NCBI GenBank assembly: GCA_003864495.1 | Contig: ML133401.1 | Location: 5,695,189 to 5,759,188 of the forward strand | Direction: 5' to 3' | DNA: 64,000 bases | Source of the DNA: Nemopilema nomurai | Lineage: Eukaryota; Cnidaria; Scyphozoa; Rhizostomeae; Rhizostomatidae | Shown here: positions 38,560 through 50,460 of the stretch, piece after piece | Layout: each line of letters begins with the position of its first letter | Numbering within the stretch: position 1 is the first letter of the stretch | Notes under the pieces: model-generated | Told to the model about the DNA's origin: nothing | Database searches by the model: none | What the model saw: only the letters and a program-made list of their open reading frames with translations | Translations under genes and position numbers: made by a program

Positions 38560-39990
38560 GAGATAGGTTACTGTTAGAAATCTCCACTGTTGCGTTATGT
38601 TTTATCTTTTACTCAAGCTATTATTAAACCAATGAACAACCTCATGCATATACTTGGCTGCAAAAGCCCCTTGACCTTAACAAATGTTGATGACCCTACT
38701 TTCCTTACCTGCTAGTTACATTTTAAGTTTTAAAAGCAGCTTTTGGGCATTTTCTCTGCTCACTGTTGCTTAACTTAGTATTATTCAATTTCATTTTTTT
38801 ATTAGTAATTAAGTGTATGAAAGCTATTTTTAAGACTTCAGTTATTTTTTGTTTTCATTGGTTTCTGAGATCAATGATTTTGATTTGAGAAGCAGTTGTA
38901 AAACTTTTTAAACAAAAATTTTTTGAACAAAAGGATTTTTATCAAAAGCGGTGTTAATACATTATACTGAGCATCCAATTGTACTTACTGTTTTTATAGA
39001 AAAAAAACTTTGCAAAGCTAACTCTTCTTTTTATCAGCTTCTTGTTTCATTGCCTACAACAACTCCAAAGCTTATATATTTCTGTATGTAGGTAGTTAAA
39101 AAAACTTTTTTGTTTTCCAATCACAAATCATAAAGAATATGATTTTCAAAGAGTGTTCTGAAGGTAAAATCAACATTGACCACCAAAAATAGTTTTTAAA
39201 ACATTTAATTACTGTATAAAATAATCTGTTGTGATACCTAAAACAGTATTCTACTCCTAGAATTTATAAGCAAAATAAATTTTCCTATATACACTTAGTT
39301 ATATAAATAAATCATGAGTTGTAACTATCTCTAAAATTGGAATGGAATGTTTCAATTCAATTCAAAATTACTTATTATATAAATGAACATACAACTACTT
39401 ATTATAGTGATGAAAGCAAAATGTATTCAGTGCATCCAAGTGAGGCAATGTCATGAAGAGAATTTTAAAATGGAGAAAGAAATTTTATGAAACTAGATAA
39501 CTAACTGAACAATGGATAATTACATAAACACAGCATACAAAATTATACCATACAAAAGCCTTTAGAAGCTGTAGTTTGGAAAATTCTACTTCCCATTTGC
39601 TTGATTCTATGGTCAGGAGTATATTTCAAAGACATTGAAAGGTTCTTCTCAAATTCTGCTCTAATGTGTTGCAACATACATAGGTTCAACAGAAACACTT
39701 ATCAGTCTTTAAATGTTACACTTATCAGTGCTGAAGTCTTGTGAATTTGATGGCAACAGGATCATGAATATTTTGACTAATTAATGACCATCACAGACTG
39801 CCAACTATCTGGGACACTTTTAAATAAATAAATTTTAAAATTCGAAATGCATGTGATTGTTTCCAAGTTTTCCAAGTATTTTTTCATGAATAAAACCCTT
39901 TTTCAGGCTGAATTCAGACATGTTTAATTAAATCTGAAATTTGCATGTAAGTGTTATTTATCAAAAGTTTAACATTGATTTTAATTTGCA
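38560..39990. other. convergent 3' regions of DNMT3 and PAFAH1B2
   Basis: The DNMT3 and PAFAH1B2 genes end toward each other here. The DNA is strongly AT-rich with no coding frame of note. Confidence 0.5.
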
Positions 39991-41502
39991 TTAACCAAGA
40001 GCAATCATTTTTGTGATATAATGGTGGATGATTTTGGCCACTTTTCCATATGCCTGTCTCGTAAGGTGTAGGTAGTCAGGCATATCACTAGATCTTATGT
40101 TGCCACTTGGGGTGACAAAACCTGGATCTGCATTTAGAAATGTGGTGTTTGGCACAGTTGTAACCATCTTCTCCAAGGTAGCATTAACTTCAATGTTCCT
40201 GTCTCTAAGTTTGTTTGGCTTTTCACCTCTGGGTAAAAGACCCTGCAATACATTCAAAATGAATATGAAACTTAAAAAGCTATGAAGCATGGAATTGGCT
40301 TTAGTGAATAAAATTGATCTAGCATCATTTCAACAAACTCACAGTCTAGGTTTTCTCAAATCAATTATGATATGAAAATATGAAAAGTCATAAATTAAAA
40401 AAGTAGATAAAAGACTTAATTATATCACATTAAAAGAGTGATATTAATTAGAGTCACTATCAATAAGAAAGAAAAAACAAAAACTTGAACCCACCAATAT
40501 AACAACTTTACTTTCTGGTTTATTTTCTTGGAGAGTCCAAGCAATCAGCTCCAACCCTTCGGCAATCTCCTCAACTGTACTGTGGTGATTATTTGTACCA
40601 ACAAGAACAATGAAAAGCTAAAAAGATTTAAAGCGACAAGAATTTGATGCCATGTTGTGTTTTTTTGTGAATAAATGGGAGTTTTGAAAAGAGAAGCAGG
40701 TAATGTAATACTTGCATTTAATTTCATCTCTGTATATTTAATGCCAGCCAACCATCTCTTCTTGATTATTTCAAATTAACTGCTTACCTTTGGGTTCACA
40801 CTATCAAGTTCACCATTCTCTAATCTCCAAAGAACATTTTCAACTGTATCTCCTCCAATTCCAAAATTTACAGCATTCATTGGTTTGAAGTATTGATCCC
40901 ATGCCTCAAATAGAATCGAGCAAAGGAGATTTTAGGTGATTCCCTAGATGGAATTTTTGGTGCATTCTTCTTGTAATCTGGCACCTTGATGACTGGTACA
41001 ACAAATAAGTTCTAAATTGCAAATTCATTTGAAACCTGCTTTTGTCTTTCATAAAATAATCTCTTTTACAATCACTTCCTTGGATTAATGGCAGAAACAC
41101 AAGAAGGAACAATGCTATTTGAAGGGGTTACGATTGTGAAATGGATAATAATTGAGCAAGAAAAGTTACATCTGTATCCTGAAGCTGCATCGCAATTGAA
41201 TCACCAAGAAAGACCACTTTTGGATTCAGCATTTTCCCCTCAGATATAAATCGATTGTGCTAAAACAAAAGCATTTTCATTTTATTCACCATACAATACC
41301 TTATTGAGGTTATTGATTAATGCAAAGGGGGTTTTGGCCATTCATCCTTAATTAAAGTTAAAAAATCGTGCTATAAAAGCTACTTTAATGAAACAAAACA
41401 CCTTATTTAGGTAAACGACGAAACATTGCTGCTTACCATACTCATCCAGCGTCCATCTCCTTGAATATCTTCCACAGCTTTTCCGACAATTGAAGAAAAC
41501 AT
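39991..41502 (-). CDS. PAFAH1B2: PAF acetylhydrolase 1B catalytic subunit (alpha2/alpha1-type SGNH hydrolase)
   Basis: Five exons, all phase 0: 41502-41437, 41259-41170, 40904-40788, 40617-40495, 40242-39991; 215 aa (human alpha subunits about 230). Family members remove the sn-2 acetyl group of platelet-activating factor in the cytosol and bind LIS1. Seen here: the family N-terminal signature EDIQGDGRWMS; block I VVFLGDS with the nucleophile Ser; block II NFGIGGD; block III VGTNNH; then GLLPRGEKPNKLR and a C-terminal DYLHLT giving the catalytic Asp-x-x-His. All catalytic residues are present. The third exon's acceptor (ttgag|GCA) is the least certain junction. I cannot separate the B2 from the B3 lineage; invertebrates often have one gene. 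The start codon is 265 bp from, and divergent to, the Sp17-like gene. Confidence 0.93.
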
Positions 41503-41767
41503 TTTTGTTTTCAAGTGAAAAAGTGAAATGTTGTCAAGAGCCTCTTTTCCAAAAAATGAAAAGAAGGCTAGCAGTTTCCAATGACAACGTAAATTTTGCT
41601 GTTGCTGCATTCGAAAACCGTTCACGAAGAGGGAAAGATTGTGGACCGTTCAGCGAACTGAAAATCGGAAGAACCACAATTATTTGTTAAGTTCGCACAA
41701 AGGAAGTTGTGCAGCTTAAGTTTTTCTTTAGTTTTGAAGTTTTTACTGTTTTAACTGATGCCGTAAA
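41503..41767. promoter_or_regulatory. shared 265-bp divergent promoter region (PAFAH1B2 / Sp17-like)
   Basis: Only 265 bp separate two divergent start codons, so both promoters and both 5'UTRs must fit here, unless 5' noncoding exons overlap the other gene. No TATA box is evident. The region is less AT-rich than the introns beside it. The bidirectional promoter is inferred from the geometry. Confidence 0.6.
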
Positions 41768-44700
41768 ATGGCGGTACAATACGCTCCATCAAAGTTGAAG
41801 GTGCCTCCAGGATTTCAGAACTTGCTTGAAGGCTTGGCACGAGAAGTCCTTAGAGAACAACCTGAAAATATAATAGAATTTGCTGCAAATTATTTCAAGA
41901 GTCAAGTTGCTATTCGAGATGGTAGGTATTTTCTTCTTTGATACTGCAGGAAACTTCTTAGGCAAAGAAAATTGCTAAAACCGTTCGAAGCATTAGAAAG
42001 AAGTTTCTCTTAATGGTTTAAATTATTATCAATTGAGAAATGAATTGAACTGTTCACAACTCCATGGTTTCATAATGGCTAAATATTGATTGTTTAATGG
42101 TCTAGTGATGTTCAATGTTAAAACTAGAAGCAGTGTTGCAGCGCTGAAAGACAACTTTTTTCATAGGATAGTTTCATTGCATCAAAAAATGTTCACTCTT
42201 AGAGATCCAGTTTGATTGAAGCTTGAAAAACTATAATTGTCTTCAGAAACACAAATTTGAAACAACAATGTAGGATATACTCAAAAAGGAAGGTTTTCCC
42301 ATGAATAAGATTGTATAAATTTCATATTTTGCTGCAGTCCAAACATTTCCATAAAATAGACTTTGAAATTGCTAATTAATAATTCAAGCCTATGACTAAA
42401 CTACTAAACAAACATTCATTTGCTGTAATTAAAACAAAGGGCCAGAAAAATTTGGCACTTTAAATGTGCAGCAACACCACTGCTAGCACTTAATGATTTA
42501 AAGCAATGTGTCTCTGTGAGGGAAAGATAAACAAACTGTTTGCCTATGGGACCACATTGATTTAAAAAATATGACACTTAAACAGGCCTCTCCGTTGTAG
42601 GTGCATGCGCGTTTTACCACAAAAATATATTCATGTTAAAGTAGGCAGAAACAGCATAATAGAGCACTAAAACATGTATGATATAATGAATGAGAAAAGT
42701 ATCATGACTGTGTTGAAATCAATTATAACAGTCATGGATCACAATGACAGTTTATTGGTTATTGGCCGGAAATATATTCAAGAGCTGTTTGCTTTAACTT
42801 GGCAATAACAATTTCCTTGAAAGAGGGATTGAAAAAAGCAACGGTTTATTTAGATATCAATCGATTTCGAATCTGCAAGACTCTTTGTATAATAATTAAC
42901 AGGGCTCGCAATTTAAAGGGTGCTTATAAACCAGGCACATGATTTAATGCGCGTCTCTGCAACTACAGGAGCGCGCTTGCCTGAAACGGAAAGGCCTGCA
43001 TAGACCAGATCAGTAAGAAAGTATTTTTTTGTCCATTCCTTTATAAACACTTGTCACTGACTACTTTTCTGTTCTTTGACTCACTCATTGCTGCAAATGG
43101 GTTCAGAACAGAAGCAGAGTAATAACAGTGTAGCTTGGACTCAGCAAAATCAAGTAAATTTATCACTGCACCTAACGTTCCATCTGGTGAAATGCCAGGT
43201 ATTACCAGAAAGGGCCTAATGAGTTATGCCAAAGTTATAATATATGATGTGAGCAATTCATACCAATCTTTGTAGGTAGGATGAGAAAGGCAAATGGGCT
43301 GAGTGCGGCATGTGGGCTGTTGTTAGACAAGGCTTAATCTGAAGTCAAGATGACAGTAAAGAGGCTTAAACTAATAATGTCACTAGCAACCATTGACAAC
43401 TACCTCACTAAACCCATCCACATTCTTAATCATTACCATGTGCAACAACTTCCAACATCTAGAGATCATGTCATCATGGTCATCACCAGCTCCTGTCATT
43501 TTATTAGCCATCTCATGAACCATCTCATATCATCTGATAAACCAACCTTTTCTTCCCCATGGACTAAATTTTCCCAATTTGACAGACATGTCAAGTAACT
43601 TTCCACTCTGGTCAACTGTCACCTTGTCAAAATCTTCTTTGTAGAAAGAGTATTTGGTAGATGTGGATGTAGACTAGCCATCTTGATTTATTCATGCGCC
43701 ACACTTATATTTTCTTTGCTTGTGATGCATCACAATTTAGTCTAGACACAGATCATCAACACTTCAGAGTTAAGCCTGCATGACTAAATGACAATCACCC
43801 AGCCTCTGTTGTCTGTCTTCATTTTTTCTCTCTAATAATTGCAATGCTTACCTCTGTATATATTTTTACATTCATTTGACAATAGTCCTTACATGTTTAA
43901 TTCTCTTTCTGAAAAAACAGTTTGCTTGAATTACATTGCCTCCAATCTTTTGGCAATACATTTGAGTTTCAATATATTGGTCTATGTAGGCATGTCAAGT
44001 CAAAAGCTTACATAGAAGCCCTTGCTCTATATAGTTGAATTCCAAGTCAAATTAAACTCAATGATCAATCTCAAGACCCATCTTAAGAGGCTCTGAGAAG
44101 AGAAATGTTAGTGTAACAATATTCTTCATGACTCGCTCAGTGCATTTCAAGTTTGTATGACATTTTTCCTGTGGCCTTTTTTGCTCAGTTGCCCTGTGCT
44201 TGAATTTCTTCATGGGATCATCACGTCATCATTTGATGTAAACAAAGGTTTGGATTTGGAGAAAATCTCACAGTTACTAGGGATTAGCAATAGTTGTATT
44301 GTCATGCAAAGCTCAGCAGATGATCTTGCCCTAATCAGATTGGTTTTCTTTAAGATCACCCACTCAATATTTTGTTTTCATTTGCTGTGTTGAAAACATA
44401 TTTGCTCTGAATATCTGGGCACTTTTCTTTTTCACAAATCATTGATATGGGTGGACTGTTTTCAAGCGAAGCCCTGGCAGAGCCTCTTCATATTGATGGT
44501 AAACCAAAAATTTTTGAACAGACACCAATTGTTGTTGTTATTTTGCTTTTGTTTTAGTAAGACAGACTTTTATGGCGTTTGGTATTTTCCTTTCCATTTC
44601 ATTTTTCAATGAAAGGCCTAATTTCAGTCATTTGTAATATATACATTATTATTTTTCATTCATACATATGTGTTATATATACTTTCATCTTTTTCATTCA

Positions 44701-47700
44701 TTGATATTCATTCATTCAATCGTTCATTCCTGTATGCATTCACATATTTCAGTGATTTTTCATATACATGTTCATATCGATATAAGATTCGCTTTCAGTT
44801 TGGAAAATGCAAAGCATCGCTAATAAACAAATAGCCTTTTGCGATGGTGTGGTTATGCAATAGTACTTCTGCTTAAAGTGTCTTGGCTGCTGTTAAATTC
44901 TATGCGTTTTTCGTTTTCATCACTTTTTTCACCGCAGTCATTAGGCGTAGTTGAAACCGAGCACTCGAGTTTGTTTTTTTGTCAAGCAAAGCATTTGGGC
45001 ATCACAAAAGCCTACCAAATGCTTCACCGCGGTGCGAAGGATTTCTTATAACGCAACTTCGATATGAATCATTAACACTGTGGTTGCGTCACGTGCATTT
45101 AGAAAATACCTTGTGTTCTGCAGAGGGCGGGAAGGACGATGCAAGGAAAGGAGCCGATATGGAGACACTTGCACAAGGAGAGGAAGTTGACATCGATTTA
45201 GACGACCCTTCGACGGCAGATGCCGCATTGAAGATTCAAGCTGTTTTTAGGGGGCACAAGTCAAGGCAGGTATCGCAGCAGAAGAAGAAAGAAGACGAAG
45301 CGGCGGTGAAAATCCAGGCTAGCTTCAGGGGGCACCAGGTAAGAAAAAGCATGAAAGATGTTACCTCGGGAGAGGATAAGGACGAGAGCCAGGAAATTGT
45401 CGAAGACTCCAAGGAGTATGTGGAGAGAGTGACTGAAAATGAAGCTGCAGAAGAAACTAAAGATTTTGACGACCCCCGGTACGGCGAGGCAGCTACTAAA
45501 ATACAGGCAGGTTTCCGGGGCTTCAAGACAAGAGAGGAGCTGAAAGAGAGGTTTTCGGAAGACGCAGTGCCAGTAGAGTCCACGGAAACATTAGGTGGAG
45601 AGGCAGATGCATCGAAAGAAGAGGAGGAAGCTGCTGCCGTGAGGATTCAAGCAAGTTTCCGAGGACATAAAGCGAGGAAGGAGGTCGAGGTGATGAAGAC
45701 ATCGCAAAGCGACGAGGGGGTACCGAAAGCTGCGGATGATTCTCAAGGTAAGATTGATAAGTCACTAGCACGGTTTAACGCCTAACTCAACTCTCAATGC
45801 GATTATCTTCGACGATTAGTCTTAATGATGCATTCAACTGCTTGCCAGAGTGGTATCCTTGCAATTCCTTAGTAATTACAGATAAAGTTCATCAGTAATT
45901 GACTGCATACTCACTAAATGCATGTTTCTGGTTGCAATGTACATCACTGATTTGAGATTAAACGATCATTGCTTCATATGGAAATTCGATTAAGCTATCA
46001 CTTTAAGCTGATTTAGACCTTGGTGATCATAGCAACTACGGGCTACGATTATCACCACTCTGTGCTTTAAACTTTTGATTAGTTGGTCATTACAACCATG
46101 GTCATAAGATTAGAGCAACGTTAAGCACGTTTGACTTCAAACTAGTTCTTTTAACATTATTCCTACCCCAAATAAATCGTTGTAAACTTCTGATCAATAA
46201 TTGTAAAGAAATGTTTGATTAAGCGATCGTAAATCATCGGCATACGATTTGTTGATCGTTGTTTATTGTTGATCTACGATTAGATGATCTCGATGTGAAA
46301 GCAAGCGAAGAGGCAGCAATCAAGATACAATCAAGTTATCGTGGCTTCGTGGCAAGGAAACAGGTTGAAACAATGAAAGAATCAAAGAGTGCAGAGGACT
46401 ATCATGAAGGCGAAGGTAATCTCTTTCATCAATCCAATCTAGTAAAGCGTGTCCAAAGATCTTGAAACTTGAAGAATCGAAATCTTTAGTTCAAAACTTA
46501 TAGGGATCAAATATTTGCCCAATTTTGAAGACGAACTATTTTACGGTGCATTTACTTCATTTTCTCGATTAGGGCTAAAAGCAGCTTAGAGCAGCTGTTA
46601 TCGTGATATCGCGATTCTCTCTACCCATTTATCGACACTTTTTACCAGTTTATTTATTGACAGTTTTTACCAGTTTTTTTATTGACACTTTTTACCAGCT
46701 TAATTATTGACACTTTTTACCAGCTTATTTATTGACACTTTTTAACAGCTTATTTATTGACACTTTTTAACAGCTTATTTATTGACACTTTTTACCAGTT
46801 TATTTATTGACACTTTTTACCAGTATTCATTGCCTATTAGGAATTCTATTAGGAATTAATTGCCTCTAAACTAAGCATATCAATTCATACAATTTTTTAA
46901 ATTAGTAGAAGATGGGAAATGTATTCATGTGATACAAGCTTTTGATTTTCCGTTTAGTTGACATTGAAGCCAAGAAGAGCGAAGAGGCTGCGGTAAAGAT
47001 TCAAGCTGGCTATCGCGGTTACGTTGCAAGGAAAGAAGTGGAAGCGTTGAAATCTTCTGCAAGTCAAGAAAGCCCCACGGATGTTACAAGTATGCAAAGC
47101 TTTTGAAGTTCATAATAAGTCTTACATTCAATTCTTAAGGTTCCTGTGTCGGTAAACCTTCATAGGGAAGAGCCTATTAAAGATGAAGCCATTATTTGAT
47201 TCAGCAATCTAATTTCTTTCAGTTTTCAAAAATCGCTTAATGCCTTAGGATTTAAGGGTCTGATTACTCCTATAATAGTAAGGGTCAGATTTACAAGTTT
47301 TATCAAACTTTTCTGCACGCAATCAGTTTTTTCTACTCATTATCCTTTATCAGTTTTCCGAAAAGTTTTCCAAAAAGGCACCTAACACCATATTCATCTA
47401 ATTCAAATAGTCGAAGCTCACAGCATGTGATATGGCTCATGTAGATTAGCGTGATTTTGCTAATGAAACCTTTTGTTGCAAATTTTTGATATAAAACGCT
47501 GTGACGCATTTCCAGATGACGTTGAGTCGAAAAGAAGCGAAGAGGCGGCAGTGAAGATTCAAGCGGGATACCGAGGCTACGTGGCCAGAAAGGAGGTCGA
47601 GACAATCAAGGCTTCGAAAAGTCAAGAGTCGCCCGCCGATAATGCAGGTTCGTCAATGCTGCGTGTTTGCCATTTGCCTTCTTTGGCCTTTTCAAATGTT

Positions 47701-48518
47701 TGTTTGGATGCACATAGAACCCGAAGGCTAACAGGCTCTCTTTCCCATGTCCTAGTGGGCGTTATGGGTGTTAGGTACCGTAAATCCTCGAATTAGCCCC
47801 CTTGGGGCTAATTTATTTTTGGTAATTTTGGATGGGGGCTTATTCGAGGGGGGCTTATAAAATTTCTTGAAACATGCCCCTTAAAAATATAATTTTTGAA
47901 AATGTTTTTCTTTTCATTATATAAAAAATAACCTAAGTATATAGTAACATTTGATTAAATTAGCAACAAAAATATAATTTTTTGTGCTCATTCACTAAAA
48001 TGCCAAAGGCAACCTCAGGAGTCAAAAATCAACAAACCGAGGGAGGCATATTCGAGGAGGGGGGCTGATTGACAATTTTAGTTCTAGGGCGGGGGCTTAT
48101 TCGAGGGGGGGGGCTTTTTCGAGGGGGGGCCAATTCGAGGATTTACGGTATCTCTTCAGAAGTGCTTGTTTGACATTTTGTGATGGGAGGTTTACTGGCG
48201 ACTTACATCGACAATATATTTCACGGGTTTGCCTGTCTAGGCTTTACTATTTGTGTACGCATGCGTATTCATATGCATTTTCAAAGTACCAAAATTTTTG
48301 CAGATGAAGATCCCGCGAAGGAAGACCCAGAGGCCCAAGGCGAAACAACAGCTGAGGGTGATGACGCGGACAAAGAAAAAGCTGCCGTGAAAATTCAGGC
48401 TTCATACAGAGGCTACAAAACCAGAGCGAGTCTAAAGACGGACTCGCATCCAAAACTATCAGAACCTGCTACTAAAGACGAAAGTGACAACATTCAAGAA
48501 GGAGATGGGGAAGCTTAA
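41768..48518 (+). CDS. SPA17: Sp17-like protein: RIIa dimerisation domain plus eight IQ motifs
   Basis: Exons 41768-41921, 45124-45747, 46284-46415, 46958-47089, 47516-47647, 48304-48518, every junction in phase 1; 462 aa. The first exon encodes an RIIa domain (VPPGFQNLLEGLAREVLREQ, then NIIEFAANYF) almost identical in pattern to the mammalian sperm protein Sp17. Such domains dock to A-kinase anchoring proteins in the sperm or ciliary axoneme. IQ motifs (KIQxxxRGxxxR), which bind calmodulin, follow: four in the long exon (KIQAVFRGHKSR, KIQASFRGHQVR, KIQAGFRGFKTR, RIQASFRGHKAR), one in each of the three 132-nt exons, one in the last exon. Mammalian Sp17 is about 150 aa with one IQ, so this is an expanded version. 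Linkers are Glu/Asp/Lys-rich. The start (AAAATGG) has good context. ATTAAA at 48996 may be the poly(A) signal. Confidence 0.9.
41922..44446. other. first intron of the Sp17-like gene, left part
   Basis: AT-rich, no coding exon or transposon recognised. A minus- or plus-strand frame such as 43350-43598 shows no domain. Confidence 0.5.
44447..44498 (+). CDS. SPA17: candidate alternative first exon of the Sp17-like gene (myristoylation-like start)
   Basis: An ATG at 44447 opens MGGLFSSEALAEPLHID and meets a donor (GATG|gtaaac) after 17 codons plus one base. That is phase 1, and the final GAT-G is the same as at the end of the RIIa exon, so it can splice to 45124 in frame, giving a 428-aa protein without RIIa. 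No AG acceptor lies in the roughly 50 bp upstream, so it is not an internal exon. Gly2 with Ser6 fits the N-myristoylation pattern. If used, this start would swap AKAP docking for membrane attachment while keeping all IQ motifs. Confidence 0.5.
46630..46827. repeat. 25-bp minisatellite, eight copies, in Sp17-like intron
   Basis: GACACTTTTTACCAG recurs at exactly 25-bp steps from 46634 to 46809 (46634, 46659, 46684, 46709, 46734, 46759, 46784, 46809), joined by TTTATTTATT-like sequence. Copies vary at one or two sites (AACAG for ACCAG in two). It lies between two of the 132-nt IQ exons. Confidence 0.93.
47776..48150. mobile_element. MITE with 26-bp terminal inverted repeats in Sp17-like intron
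   Basis: The left end (47776-47801) starts TACCGTAAATCCTCGAATT. The right end reads CCAATTCGAGGATTTACGGTA to 48150; the two arms match at 25 of 26 positions. The termini begin and end in TA, consistent with a TA-target (Tc1/mariner-type) miniature element. The inside is AT-rich, with G-rich GGGGGGCTTATTCGAGG-type repeats toward each end. It has no ORF. It sits just upstream of the last exon (48304). Confidence 0.85.
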
Positions 48519-49675
48519 GAGTAGGACATGTTTTTAACGCGTTCATGTAAATATCGTCTGTAAAGATCGAAATAATTTGTGTTCTTTGCTGTCTTGAAGG
48601 GCATTGAGACCAGCAAATGCTTTTAACGCACCCCATGTTTATATATCAAGCTCATTGTAGGCACTGGTATTTGGCCTTTCAAACATTTGGAGAGCTTCTA
48701 GAGAAGAAATCAAATCTTTCGGGAGCAAATTTGCTGTCTGCTTTCTAAGCTTGTGATTGGGGTTAAGGTTTTGAGTGGTAACAAGCACCCAACCTACATC
48801 AAAACAACGTGTGCTTAAATGACATTTGTTATGGTTTCCATTACAAAACATAAGCTAGCCATCTTTGTTGTGGAGCGTTTAGTTAAGTAAGTGTCTGAAT
48901 ATAAGGATCACAGAATTTGTTACTCGATGTTCTCTTCTTGTACGAAAGTTAATTTGCTGTTGTAATTATCATCAGTTGTACATTCAGTGTTAATTATTAA
49001 AGTCTTCCCTGTATCAACATCCAACTGATTATTTGACGAAACCTTTACACAAAAGATGTAACAAGACCTTGCTTGAAGGCGAGGGGAGGTTTGTCTCTAG
49101 ACATGTCATATCAGTGACGCATCTACCCAGGGACTCCAAAGGTTTTTAATTATAGGGGGCCCCAAGCAAAAGTTTATACAAAGTGCGGTTGATGAATTGA
49201 GTAGCTTGACACGAGCTACTTTAGCATACTTTGGGGCCCTTTCAACATTGGGCCTAGTGCCCTGAGCCATATTACAAACCCAACATATACACAGTCGTGA
49301 CTACCCTTTTGGAATATCCCTTCCACAAGTTTTATTAAGAATATTTGTCTCTGTACCGCTAGAGAATCACACACGATGGTTGATGCTTTCGATTGGAGAA
49401 AACATAGAAAAATTTTATAATGACCCAGATAATCAAAGAGCTTCGTTACTCGCATCTTTTTAGTCTTATTCAAATTCAAGAACTCGTTGTTTCCTAAAAT
49501 GGTTCTTAATTTTTTTATGCCGACAGCCTTTAAAACTTTAGATCAAGTCAAGAACAGGGACATGAGAAAAAAATAAAAGTAGGGGGCAGATCAAAAAGGG
49601 GCATTCTTTTATTTGGAGGGGACAATTTGTGTCTCACAGAATTTCGTTGTCGTCTAATACCCTATCTCAGTAAGG
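48519..49675. other. Sp17-like 3'UTR and repeat-bearing intergenic DNA
   Basis: The first 480 bp are probably 3'UTR, ending near ATTAAA at 48996. After about 49110 the sequence contains pieces (for example GGGGGCAGATCAAAAAGGGGC near 49583) resembling a repeat also seen near 53520, next to the LINE relic. Confidence 0.5.
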
Positions 49676-50460
49676 CGTTGCGATCATGGACTTCCAACTC
49701 TTCCTGCCCTTTGTGGTCTTTAATATTTCTTCTTTCGTTATCATCATTCATCTACTAATGCTAGCGATGTATGTTAGTGTTTGCCTTCCTCTGCTTCTCT
49801 TTCCGCTTATCTTCCCAGTCACGCTAAGATTTTTTAACTCTTCTTTACGCATTACATGTCCTTAAAATTCCAATTGTCTTTCTCGAATTGCTCTTAGAAG
49901 ACAACGCTTTGTTCCTGCTCTCTCCAGCATTCAACGTTTGTTCTTCTCTCCGTCCAAGATATTCTCACCATTTTTCGAAGGAACTGTAGTGACTCCTTTG
50001 TCTACTTACCATTGTCACACCATGTCATGCTGACACATCTTTTCTCGCTCCCCAGCCTAGACTTTTCCATCCTCATCACATCATCATTTCATCATCCTCT
50101 CTCATCTCTCGTCAGAGAACTTCTTCTTAGAGCATCGGGAAAAATCATGATTATATAGCTGAGTCAAATTAGTGAGAGTCAGAATCAGTCAGAAACAGAG
50201 TCAGATCTACAGAACCCAACAGGCAACGCGTCGTCACTCTCTCTTTTGGTCTGGCTCCTTGTTCTCTGTATGTTAAATAAGACAATTTTGGCTCGGATCG
50301 TCCATTGAGATTGAGCAACGCAGTCAATAGAAAACCCTCCTCAACTCTTCTCTATATCTTCAAAACGCTTCTCTATATCTTGCGACATTGTCCAGCGACC
50401 GCTACCATATGTGAGGATGGAAAACGCATAGCAATTTGACATTCTAATCCTAGTTTTCAT
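49676..50460 (-). pseudogene. decayed LINE (non-LTR retrotransposon) C-terminal fragment
   Basis: Read on the minus strand, broken frames give recognisable pieces of the end of a LINE reverse-transcriptase protein. Near 50370-50450 it reads YAFSILTYGSGRWTM. Near 49790-49910 it reads LLRAIRERQLEF, a stop, GHVMRKEELKNL, and then GKRSRGRQ. Such 'RQLxFxGHVMRKExLxxLxxTGK...RSRGRQR' tails are common in invertebrate LINE proteins. In-frame stops and frameshifts show it is dead. The 5' part of the element is missing. Confidence 0.8.

Noticed and set aside
40097..40285. Plus-strand frame inside PAFAH1B2
   Set aside because: Antisense shadow of the last PAFAH1B2 exon, which has conserved catalytic residues.
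45236..45583. Long minus-strand frames under the IQ exon
   Set aside because: They are mirror frames of the Glu/Lys-rich IQ exon; the plus-strand frame carries the conserved IQ motifs.
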